From an uncultured bacterium (GTDB taxonomy: Bacteria; Bacteroidota; Bacteroidia; Sphingobacteriales; Sphingobacteriaceae), in assembly GCA_903951325.1 (NCBI GenBank), contig CAJBBN010000040.1, forward strand, positions 1 through 35,770: 35,770 nt of DNA, read 5' to 3'. Shown here one piece after another: positions 10,322 to 18,397 of the stretch (the stretch's first letter is position 1; each line of letters opens with the position of its first letter). The notes beneath the pieces are model-generated. The model was not told the DNA's origin and did not search any database. It was given only the letters and a program-made list of their open reading frames with translations. A program made the position numbers and the translations under genes.

Positions 10322-12622
10322 ATGAAAAAATATATAGTCTTATTTTTTATAATTAATATTTCGCCTCTTTGGATTCTTGCACAACAAAGCTCCATAGCAA
10401 TTCAAATCATTCCTGCGCCACAACAATTAATACGCAGTGAAGGGCAATTTTTTTTTAATGAGCATACGCAAATAGCTTTTGACCAAGCCAATGCTGAATT
10501 AAAAAACACAGCACTTTATTTGCAACATTTTTTGCAAGAAGCAACGCATTTACCTTTTAAGATAGCTACTAAAAATGCGCCCGAAAATAATGTCATTTAC
10601 TTAGGTGTGGCAAGTAATTTTGTTGCTAATACTTCTGAAAATAAGCAACTGAGTGCAGAAGCCTATCAATTAATTATTAAAAATAAAAGCATCAGTATCA
10701 CTGGGAAGAGCATCGCCGGCGTATTTTACGGATTTCAAACCCTCCGACAATTATTGCCGGCAACAATAGAAAATAAAGGGATTGTGAAATCATTAAACAC
10801 CTGGTCTTTGCCCTGCTTAAGCATTTTTGATTATCCAACATTTGCTTGGCGCGGACTAAATTTAGATTGTTGTAGACATTTCATGGACAAAGCTTTTATA
10901 CTTCATTATCTAGATGTATTAGCTTATTACAAAATGAATAAATTTCATTGGCATTTAACCGAAGATCAAGCTTGGCGAATAGAAATAAAAAAATATCCAA
11001 AACTTACCTCTGTTGGTGCTTTTAGAAAAGAAAAAGAAGGCAATATTTATGGTGGATTTTATACCCAAGCAGACATCAAAGAAGTGGTGGCCTATGCTGC
11101 CAAATTAAACATCGAAGTTATTCCAGAAATCGAAATGCCAGGCCATTCTATGGCTGCTATTGCTGCTTATCCTGGGCTTTCTTGCACTAAAGCACCACTT
11201 GCGGTTGCAAATACCTGGGGTGTTTTTAAAGACATCTATTGTGCAGGTAGCGATAGCACATTTATCTTTTTAGAAAATGTATTAACAGAAGTGTTTGCAT
11301 TATTTCCTTCTAAATATATTCATATAGGTGGAGACGAAGCACCTAAATATCGTTGGGAAAATTGCGCAGCTTGTCAACTAAGAATGCAAAACGAAAAACT
11401 CAAAGATGCGCACGAATTACAAAGTTATTTTATCAAACGAATGGAGAAATTTGCCAACACGAATGGTAAAAAAATAATTGGTTGGGATGAAATTTTAGAA
11501 GGAGGTTTAGCCCCTAATGCAACGGTGCAATCGTGGAGAGGAGTAGAAGGTGCAATAGCTGCAGTTAATTCGCAACACGATGCCATTGTATCGCCAACCA
11601 GTCATTGTTATTTTGATTATTCTTTAAAGTCCATTGATTTAGCTAAAGTTTATAGTTTTAATCCAATACCAGCAGGCATTTCGGCCGAAAACGAAAAGTA
11701 TATTTTAGGTGGAGAATGTAATATGTGGACCGAAAAAGCACCACAAAACTTAGTCGATTCGAAAGTATTTCCACGCTTATTGGCTTTATCCGAAGTTTTA
11801 TGGACCAATCCAATGCCCCGCAATTTTGAAGCATTCAATCAAAGAGTGGAGTCGCATTATCCTCGCTTAACCGCATTGGGTATTCAATATGGTTTTGATA
11901 AACAAGCCATCACTTTTTCGATTCAAGCAAATCCAATGGCTAAAGCTTTTCAAGTGGAATTAATTCCTGCCCAAGCCGATTTAAAAATCTTATATACTTT
12001 AGATCAATCGCTGCCACAAATTGGAAATCCAAAGGCTATGCCATATCAGAAAGCTATTCAATTACAACAAGCTGGCATTTTAAAAGCGGCGATACAACAA
12101 ACAGATACCAATCAATTAGAAGTCTTCAGCCGTCAATTCGATATTCACCAAGCCATCGCCAAGCCATGTACAATCAAAGTTAAGCCTAGCGATAGTTATG
12201 CAGCCAATGGCGCTAATTCCTTAGTCGACGGGCTCATTGGTTCGATTGATTTTCATGATGGACTTTGGTTAGGGTTTCAGCAAAATAATTTAGAAGCCAT
12301 CATAGACTTAGGAGAAAATAAAAAAATCAACAGCATACAAACTCATTTTTTACAAAGTATGCCTTCTTGGATTTTATTTCCCGAAAGCGTTTCCCTATAT
12401 ACTTCGAGCGATGGCATTCAATTTAAATTATACAAAGTGATTGAGAATAAATTTCCTCAAAATGTGAGCGAAACAAGTATGCAAAACTTTACCTTCGATT
12501 TGTCAAATACAGCCACACGTTATATTAAAGTGATTGCTAAAAAAGTTGATAAATGTCCCGAATGGCACGAAGCGGCTGGGAGTGAGGCTTGGTTGTTTGT
12601 AGATGAAATTAGTATATATTAA
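10322..12622 (+). CDS. Exported beta-N-acetylhexosaminidase, GH20, with C-terminal F5/8-type domain
   Basis: This encodes 766 residues with a signal peptide (MKKYIVLFF...ILAQ). A GH20b-type N-terminal domain (about 25-150) is followed by the GH20 barrel: FAWRGLNLDCCRHF, MNKFHWHLTEDQAWRIEI, PEIEMPGHS, and the catalytic Asp-Glu pair in HIGGDEAPK (D338, E339). The latter is the dyad used for substrate-assisted catalysis by the acetamido group. A chitobiase-C-like domain and a discoidin-like domain ending EAWLFVDEISIY close the protein, matching the tail of the GH92 enzyme. It releases terminal beta-GlcNAc or GalNAc and is spaced 7 bp from GH29 and 10 bp from the lipoprotein gene. The domain order is ordinary for Bacteroidota. 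Confidence 0.95.
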   Translation: MKKYIVLFFIINISPLWILAQQSSIAIQIIPAPQQLIRSEGQFFFNEHTQIAFDQANAELKNTALYLQHFLQEATHLPFKIATKNAPENNVIYLGVASNFVANTSENKQLSAEAYQLIIKNKSISITGKSIAGVFYGFQTLRQLLPATIENKGIVKSLNTWSLPCLSIFDYPTFAWRGLNLDCCRHFMDKAFILHYLDVLAYYKMNKFHWHLTEDQAWRIEIKKYPKLTSVGAFRKEKEGNIYGGFYTQADIKEVVAYAAKLNIEVIPEIEMPGHSMAAIAAYPGLSCTKAPLAVANTWGVFKDIYCAGSDSTFIFLENVLTEVFALFPSKYIHIGGDEAPKYRWENCAACQLRMQNEKLKDAHELQSYFIKRMEKFANTNGKKIIGWDEILEGGLAPNATVQSWRGVEGAIAAVNSQHDAIVSPTSHCYFDYSLKSIDLAKVYSFNPIPAGISAENEKYILGGECNMWTEKAPQNLVDSKVFPRLLALSEVLWTNPMPRNFEAFNQRVESHYPRLTALGIQYGFDKQAITFSIQANPMAKAFQVELIPAQADLKILYTLDQSLPQIGNPKAMPYQKAIQLQQAGILKAAIQQTDTNQLEVFSRQFDIHQAIAKPCTIKVKPSDSYAANGANSLVDGLIGSIDFHDGLWLGFQQNNLEAIIDLGENKKINSIQTHFLQSMPSWILFPESVSLYTSSDGIQFKLYKVIENKFPQNVSETSMQNFTFDLSNTATRYIKVIAKKVDKCPEWHEAAGSEAWLFVDEISIY

Positions 12623-12632
12623 AATATATCAT

Positions 12633-15251
12633 ATGCGTATTAGGATCTTATTTTTTTTGATTTATTGCATGTTTGCAGCTTCGGCTTGCCAAAACGAGAT
12701 GCATTTAATTACCGATGCCAACTTTTTAGCGAAAGTAGATAGTCAGTTTCAAAAGCAAAAAGCGCTCTGCACAAATAAAGATTCGGCACTCTTTCATGTA
12801 TTTAATAAATCCTTAAGTCCTTTTGAAAACGAGGCTTTGAAGTTTTTATATGCGTATATGCCCTTGTCTGATTTAGCAGATTACGATGGCGAATTTTATT
12901 TGAAAAATATACAATCATCTGCACAAGCAAAATTGACCATGCCATGGTCTGAAAAAATACCGGAAAATATTTACCGACATTTTGTATTGCCCATTAGAGT
13001 GAATACCGAAACGCTAGATACAGCTCGTATAGTTTTTTATCAAGCACTCAAAGATAGGGTAGCCGGCTTATCCATGGAAGCAGCCGTTTTGGAGGTGAAC
13101 CACTGGTGCCACGAAAAAGTTATTTACCGTTCTACAGACGATCGTACTTCCTCTCCTTTAAATTGTGTAAAAACTACTTTTGGTAGGTGCGGCGAAGAAT
13201 CGACTTTATTGGTTACTGCGTTGCGTTCGGTTGGTATTCCAGCTCGTCAATGTTATACACCCCGTTGGGCGCATTGCGACGACAACCATGCTTGGGTAGA
13301 AGCATGGGTAGATGGAACATGGAAATATTTAGGCGCCTGCGAACCCGAAGCGGAATTAAATAAAGGATGGTTTACGGGCCCATCTAAAAGGGCTATGTTG
13401 GTTAATACCACTGTATTTGGTGATTATCAAGGACCCGAAGCGGTTTTAGAAAAAACGCCTTGGTATACCAAAATAAATGTTTTATCAAATTATACGAAAA
13501 CAAAAAAAATAGTTGTTCAAGTTATTGATCAACAAAATCAACCAATTGAAAATGCGAATGTGGCTTTTAAACTGTATAACTATGCGGAGTTTTATAGTTT
13601 AAGTAATCAACTAACCGATAAAAATGGTTTTTGTAATTTCGAAACGGGCTTTGGCGATTTATTAATTTGGGCTAGCAAAGGGGATGCCTATTATTATCAA
13701 AAAATTACAGTAGCCAATACCGATACATTGTTCTTGTCAATTGCGAATAAACCGGTTTTTATGAGTACTCATTTTACCCCTCCGGCAGACACCTATCAAG
13801 AACCTAAAACAGCTAATCCAAACCAAACTAAACTATCGCAAAGATTAAAACAAGAAGATTCGCTAAGAGCCAATCAATTAAGTACTTTCCCAGATAGTGC
13901 TCAAATAAAAAATTGGGCATTAAAAAATAATTTACCAGTCGAACAAAGTGTTCGGTTTATTACTTTATCGGCAGGAAACTACCAAACTATTCAAGCATTT
14001 TTACTCAGCTACAGTAAATACCAAGATTGGAAATTTGAATTACTTCAGCAAATATCAGAAAAAGATTTAAGAGACATTTCTTTATTAACTTTATTAGATC
14101 ATTTAAATAATAGTACTTCGTTAGCAGTATTAAATCCTCGAATAGCAAACGAAATGTCTTCGGCCTACAAAGCTTATTTTCAACAACATTTCGACACACA
14201 ATTTCAACAAAAATCTAAAACAGATATTTCTTTTTTAGTGCAATGGTTTCAACAAAATATCCAAATCGAAAAGCAAGCCAATTATTATAATATACCCATG
14301 AGCCCCATTGGTGTGATACAACTTAAACATGCCGATATACAATCGAGAAATATTTTATTTGTGGCTATGTGCAGGAGCTTTGGAATACCGGCACGCATTG
14401 ATCCGGAATATGCTCAAGTCCAAGTAAAATCTAATGATCAGCTTAATTGGCAAACAATTAATTTTGAAAAAACAAGTAATGAAATTGCTGCTAATGCTAC
14501 ACTTAAATTAATTTACCAAAACCCTGCTGCAATTGAACTGCAATACGGATTAAATTTTAGCATTGCTAAAATTAGTAATGGTATAGCACAAACTATTAAT
14601 TTCGAAAACAATCCCATCTTCGCACAATTTCCTGCAAATCTATCATTAACACCAGGAAACTATATCGTTATTACAGGCAATCGATTAAGCGATGGAACTG
14701 TTTGTAGCAATATATATCCTGTAACTTTAACGGCTAATCAATCGGTAATTCTCCCAATGGAATTGTTTATTCCTAAGGCTGAAAATAAAATGCTGGGCAG
14801 TATAGATGCCAAACACCAAGTGTTAATCAATCAACAATATAAAAGCATTGCGAGTTTTAAAAATACAAATGGCTTGGCCATATTGTGTTTAGATTTACCA
14901 GCAGAACCATCCAAGCATGTCATTGTAGAGCTACAATCCTTAAAACAGCAATGGCAGGCTATGCAATTTCCGCTCTTAGTATTGTTGCCCCAAGAAAGCA
15001 AACTGCAAGACATCAAGCAAAAATACCTAGCTTTTTTTCCTGAAAATACCTCATTTGTAATAGATACAGGATTTGCCGTTCAACAAAGCCTAAAAATGGT
15101 AAAAAGTAAAACAAATGCCCCCTTATTGATGTTGATTAATACAAAAGACCAAATAAAGTTTATCTCTGCTGGTTATGCCATTGGCAATATCGATTTAATG
15201 ATTCAATCGATGCAAGCAGAACTGCTTTGTTTAAAAAACTGTACAAAATAA
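12633..15251 (+). CDS. Exported lipoprotein with transglutaminase-like domain (candidate peptide:N-glycanase-type amidase)
   Basis: This encodes 872 residues from the ATG at 12633. The start is chosen because it gives a signal peptide and lipobox (AASAC) with the lipidated Cys near residue 19; an upstream TTG at 12603 would overlap GH20. A transglutaminase-like core spans about residues 130-260, with the nucleophile motif GRCGEE (C186), NHAW (H219) and WKYLGACEPE around E237-E239, where the usual third-residue Asp is not seen. Next is an Ig-like carboxypeptidase-regulatory-type segment (about 285-370). A second transglutaminase-like repeat at about 555-590 has lost its Cys (I569). A thioredoxin-like C-terminal domain without CxxC ends the protein. 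Its place after four N-glycan exo-glycosidases suggests action on glycopeptides. Transglutaminase folds also include proteases and PNGases, so the reaction is not established. Confidence 0.8.
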   Translation: MRIRILFFLIYCMFAASACQNEMHLITDANFLAKVDSQFQKQKALCTNKDSALFHVFNKSLSPFENEALKFLYAYMPLSDLADYDGEFYLKNIQSSAQAKLTMPWSEKIPENIYRHFVLPIRVNTETLDTARIVFYQALKDRVAGLSMEAAVLEVNHWCHEKVIYRSTDDRTSSPLNCVKTTFGRCGEESTLLVTALRSVGIPARQCYTPRWAHCDDNHAWVEAWVDGTWKYLGACEPEAELNKGWFTGPSKRAMLVNTTVFGDYQGPEAVLEKTPWYTKINVLSNYTKTKKIVVQVIDQQNQPIENANVAFKLYNYAEFYSLSNQLTDKNGFCNFETGFGDLLIWASKGDAYYYQKITVANTDTLFLSIANKPVFMSTHFTPPADTYQEPKTANPNQTKLSQRLKQEDSLRANQLSTFPDSAQIKNWALKNNLPVEQSVRFITLSAGNYQTIQAFLLSYSKYQDWKFELLQQISEKDLRDISLLTLLDHLNNSTSLAVLNPRIANEMSSAYKAYFQQHFDTQFQQKSKTDISFLVQWFQQNIQIEKQANYYNIPMSPIGVIQLKHADIQSRNILFVAMCRSFGIPARIDPEYAQVQVKSNDQLNWQTINFEKTSNEIAANATLKLIYQNPAAIELQYGLNFSIAKISNGIAQTINFENNPIFAQFPANLSLTPGNYIVITGNRLSDGTVCSNIYPVTLTANQSVILPMELFIPKAENKMLGSIDAKHQVLINQQYKSIASFKNTNGLAILCLDLPAEPSKHVIVELQSLKQQWQAMQFPLLVLLPQESKLQDIKQKYLAFFPENTSFVIDTGFAVQQSLKMVKSKTNAPLLMLINTKDQIKFISAGYAIGNIDLMIQSMQAELLCLKNCTK

Positions 15252-15252
15252 C

Positions 15253-16038
15253 ATGAATGCACATTTCGACACTTTAAATCAAAAAATTGAACCACTTAGG
15301 GGGCAGATTATTCAACATGCTTTATACCAAGAAATAAATAATCTATCCGACTTGCAAATTTTCATGAAATACCATGTATTTGCTGTTTGGGATTTCATGT
15401 CATTATTAAAATCACTTCAAATTAATTTAACCTGTGTAGAAACACCGTGGTTGCCAGTTGGTAATGCAGACACTCGTTTTTTAATTAACGAAATTGTAGT
15501 AGGAGAAGAGTCGGATGTAGATCAAAATGGGAATAGAACCAGTCATTTTGAATTATACTTATCGGCTATGAAGCAAGCTGGCGCTAATACACAACAAATC
15601 AACGATTTTATCGATAATTTAAAAATTTATAAAAGTTTAACCTTAGCATTCGAACATGCCAATGTGCCGGATGCTATTCGTTCATTTGTGGAGCATACTT
15701 TTTCGATTGTCAATTCAAACGAATCTTATTTACAAGCAGCTGTTTTTACATTTGGCCGCGAAGATTTAATTCCAGCCATGTTTTTAAGTATGGTTAATAA
15801 TTTTTCGGTAGAAGAATCTCAAAAAGCCGAAATTTTTAAATATTATTTAGAAAGACATATTGAAATAGATGGCGATCATCACAGTCATTTAGCAATAGCC
15901 ATGACCGATCAATTATGTGGCGACGACCAAAGTAAATGGACCGCATTAACAAAAGCAGTAATAGATTCGCTTGAAATGCGCATACAACTTTGGGATGCAG
16001 CCTATCAAGAAATAATTGCAGCAAAACAAAATGCATAA
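15253..16038 (+). CDS. DUF3050 family protein
   Basis: This encodes 261 residues, all predicted helical, with no signal peptide or membrane segment, so it is cytoplasmic. It matches the DUF3050 pattern in YHVFAVWDFMSLLK (about 40-53), HFELYLSAM (98-106), TFGREDLIP (166-174) and ERHIEIDGDHHSHLA (200-214). Several acidic and His residues (H41, E80, E85, E86, E100, E170, H202, E204, D206, D208, H209, H210) could form a metal site like that of heme-oxygenase-fold diiron proteins; this is inference. It begins 1 bp after the lipoprotein stop and ends at the operon terminator, so it is co-transcribed with exported glycosidases although it is itself cytoplasmic. Its function is unknown. Confidence 0.85.
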   Translation: MNAHFDTLNQKIEPLRGQIIQHALYQEINNLSDLQIFMKYHVFAVWDFMSLLKSLQINLTCVETPWLPVGNADTRFLINEIVVGEESDVDQNGNRTSHFELYLSAMKQAGANTQQINDFIDNLKIYKSLTLAFEHANVPDAIRSFVEHTFSIVNSNESYLQAAVFTFGREDLIPAMFLSMVNNFSVEESQKAEIFKYYLERHIEIDGDHHSHLAIAMTDQLCGDDQSKWTALTKAVIDSLEMRIQLWDAAYQEIIAAKQNA

Positions 16039-16068
16039 AAAAAGGCGCTTCTCGAAGCGCCTTTTTTT
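16037..16068. terminator. Strong bidirectional terminator between convergent genes
   Basis: A perfect stem GGCGCTTC/GAAGCGCC (16044-16051 with 16054-16061) is flanked by seven A on the left and seven T on the right. It can therefore terminate both the glycoside hydrolase operon (plus) and the TonB receptor gene (minus), which ends at 16085. The stop codon of the DUF3050 gene overlaps the A tract. Confidence 0.93.
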
Positions 16069-16084
16069 ATTATAAACCGCTCAA

Positions 16085-18298
16085 TTAAAAATTTCCTTTA
16101 ATGGCAAATAATACATTTCTGCCCGATGCAGAAATTCCTGAACCAAATACACGGTAATTTTTATCGGAAATATTTTCGATTGCCATTTGTAAATCAATGT
16201 TTTTATTTACTTTATAATTTGCTCTTAAATTAAGTGTATGCCAAGCTGGTAAACCGTTTGCTGTAGCATAAATTAAATTATCTTCTCCAGCAACGTTATA
16301 ATCTTTTAATTTTTTTGCACCATTAAATAGGGTATAAAAACTAGCAGACCAATTTTGGTGATCGTAGTTTAAACTTGCTTTACCAAAAATAGGGGAAATA
16401 TGATCAAGCGGACTCGCAATTTCATTAGTTGTAATCATACCTTTGGTATAATTTACATTTGCAGAAAAACTAAATCCAGCTTTTAATTGATGTTCGATAT
16501 TTGCTGAAACACCATATATATAGGCTTTTCCTGCGTTTACATTTTGTTGTACTCTACATAAGGTATCACCATATAGTATTAACGCGCTTCCATTAAAAGT
16601 ACTGTTTTGTGTTACAATGGCATTGGTTAAATCTGTAAAGAAAGTATTGACTTTAAATTGAGCTACTGACCATTTTTTACTTAATCCTATTTCATAATTA
16701 ATAGCAAATTCTGGTTTTAAATCTTTATTTGGCACAATTAAAGTACCTATGGTAGTACTATTCCCAATGGTATCACCTTTAGTAGATTCAAACACCTTAG
16801 CTAAGTCATCTAAATTAGGTGTTCTAAAGCCAGAAGATATTAAGAAGCTAAATTTCCAATTATTATTTGTGCGATAGCATGCGCTTACATCTGCTACTAA
16901 GCTTTGATTGTTTTGCGTAATTTCTTTATATGGAAAGGAAAAAAATGTTTGGTCGTTGAAAGTGGCGCGAAGTTGAGAGTTAGTATATCTTACCCCTTCA
17001 TATATTGCTAATTTACCAAACGAAATTTCTTCCGAAAGGTAAATCGCATGCGAGCGTGTACTTGAGCCTCCGTCTGGATAGCGCGTATCTAAAGCACTTC
17101 GGCTTCCAGTAATTATATTTTCGGCATTTGCGGTAGATTTTACCTCGTTGAAATTACTTTCTAATCCATAACGAACGAAGCGATTTTTATATTTTTTTTC
17201 AAAATCCAAATTGATAGCATTTACCGTTACATTTTCGATTCGGTGGTTTAAGTTCGTTTTATTCCAGCCACGATTGTGACGGCTCTCTTGAATTGCTTGA
17301 TGTGAAAGGGTTATATTTCCTTGGTCATAAAACTTACCTTGTTTTAGTTGTGCTTGGTAAGATAATAACAATCTATTTTGTGGGCCATAATACCATTCTG
17401 CGCTTTTAAATACACCAGCACTATTTGTTTCCGTTAATCGATCATAACGAGGCACATTAGTGCTATTAGATAATTGAAAATTTACCACGTGACTCACATT
17501 TTTGTTTTGTTTCCAAACAACTTTTTGAATCAAATCGTATTGTTGATAGGCGCTTCCTTTTTGGATATTTGGATTATCATTCACTAGCATGGTGTCTTTG
17601 CCATTGATGCGTCCTTGGTAAAAGTTCCTTTTACCTAAATCGCCAATGGCCGCAGATCTATTGGCTCCCTGGCGTAAATCGCCAAAAGCAGATTGCGTAT
17701 AAGAAGTATAAGATCCCCATTTATTATTGGCCACACTTAAAGAAACTTGATTGGTTATTTCGTTGTTCGTGGTTGCGTATCTGCTAGCCACATTGCCTTT
17801 CACCAATATTTTTTTACTATTCGAAAATTCGGGAGATTTTGTATAGAAATGAATCACGCCACCTAATGCATCACTACCATATAATACAGATCCAGGACCG
17901 TTTACAATTTCTATTTTTTCTAAACTGAATTGATTTATGGTAATGCTATTTTGTAAATGGCCAGCACGATAAATGGCATTGTTCATGCGAACGCCATCTA
18001 CTACTAATAAAATTTTATTTGCTTCAAAGCCTCTCATAATAGGGCTTCCGCCACCTTGTTGACTTTTTTGTACTAATACTTGACCTGAATTTTGTAGTAA
18101 ATCGGCTGTGTTTGGCTGGTTTGCTTGCGCAATTTCTTTTGCACTTATAACACTCACCTGATTCGCAATAAGTTGAAGCGCCCATGGGAATTTTCTAGCA
18201 GCAATAACTGCTTCATCCATTTCCACTTTAATCAAAACCTGAGCCTGAAGTATGCTAAAATTCAATAGCATGCCCAAAGCCAATGTTATTTTTTTCAT
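16085..18298 (-). CDS. TonB-dependent receptor, hemoglobin/transferrin/lactoferrin type
   Basis: This encodes 737 residues: a signal peptide (ending SILQAQ), the plug domain at about 45-155 (TADLLQNSGQVLVQKS, GGGSPIMRGFEANKILLVVDG, GPGSVLYGSDALGGVI), then a 22-strand-type beta barrel ending AIKGNF with a C-terminal Phe. The GFRTPNLDDLAKVF segment resembles the FRAP/NPNL region of heme and hemoglobin receptors, so the likely cargo is heme or an iron-bearing protein rather than glycans. It has no SusD partner and no N-terminal carboxypeptidase-regulatory domain, unlike SusC proteins. A -7-like box TATTTTTG lies 5 bp before the start. The substrate is inferred only from family resemblance. Confidence 0.9.
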   Translation of the reverse strand: MKKITLALGMLLNFSILQAQVLIKVEMDEAVIAARKFPWALQLIANQVSVISAKEIAQANQPNTADLLQNSGQVLVQKSQQGGGSPIMRGFEANKILLVVDGVRMNNAIYRAGHLQNSITINQFSLEKIEIVNGPGSVLYGSDALGGVIHFYTKSPEFSNSKKILVKGNVASRYATTNNEITNQVSLSVANNKWGSYTSYTQSAFGDLRQGANRSAAIGDLGKRNFYQGRINGKDTMLVNDNPNIQKGSAYQQYDLIQKVVWKQNKNVSHVVNFQLSNSTNVPRYDRLTETNSAGVFKSAEWYYGPQNRLLLSYQAQLKQGKFYDQGNITLSHQAIQESRHNRGWNKTNLNHRIENVTVNAINLDFEKKYKNRFVRYGLESNFNEVKSTANAENIITGSRSALDTRYPDGGSSTRSHAIYLSEEISFGKLAIYEGVRYTNSQLRATFNDQTFFSFPYKEITQNNQSLVADVSACYRTNNNWKFSFLISSGFRTPNLDDLAKVFESTKGDTIGNSTTIGTLIVPNKDLKPEFAINYEIGLSKKWSVAQFKVNTFFTDLTNAIVTQNSTFNGSALILYGDTLCRVQQNVNAGKAYIYGVSANIEHQLKAGFSFSANVNYTKGMITTNEIASPLDHISPIFGKASLNYDHQNWSASFYTLFNGAKKLKDYNVAGEDNLIYATANGLPAWHTLNLRANYKVNKNIDLQMAIENISDKNYRVFGSGISASGRNVLFAIKGNF

Positions 18299-18303
18299 CC
18301 ATT

Positions 18304-18334
18304 CAAAAATAGAATTTATTTAATAAAACCGAAA
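18304..18334 (-). promoter_or_regulatory. Putative Bacteroidota promoter for the TonB receptor
   Basis: On the minus strand, TATTTTTG (18311 to 18304) matches the TAnnTTTG -7 consensus, and TTTC (18334 to 18331) sits 19 bp upstream where TTTG is expected. The box ends only 5 bp before the ATG, so the transcript would have almost no leader. Confidence 0.5.
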
Positions 18335-18359
18335 TAGCGGTATTCTTCAGCTATTTTCG

Positions 18360-18367
18360 TACTTTTG
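18360..18367 (+). promoter_or_regulatory. Putative -7 box for the ABC exporter
   Basis: TACTTTTG fits TAnnTTTG exactly. No good -33 TTTG is seen at the expected distance. It directly abuts an ATG at 18368, which argues that translation really begins at the next ATG, 18398. Confidence 0.4.
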
Positions 18368-18397
18368 ATGTTTAAACATCTTTCTTCAATTCAATTA

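Noticed and set aside
12603-12632. Upstream TTG start for the transglutaminase-like gene
   Set aside because: It would bury the signal peptide and lipobox and overlap the GH20 end; the ATG at 12633 gives a normal lipoprotein start.
16085-18298. TonB receptor as the SusC-like importer for the glycosidase operon
   Set aside because: It lacks a SusD partner and the SusC N-terminal extension, lies on the opposite strand behind a terminator, and resembles hemoglobin/heme receptors.
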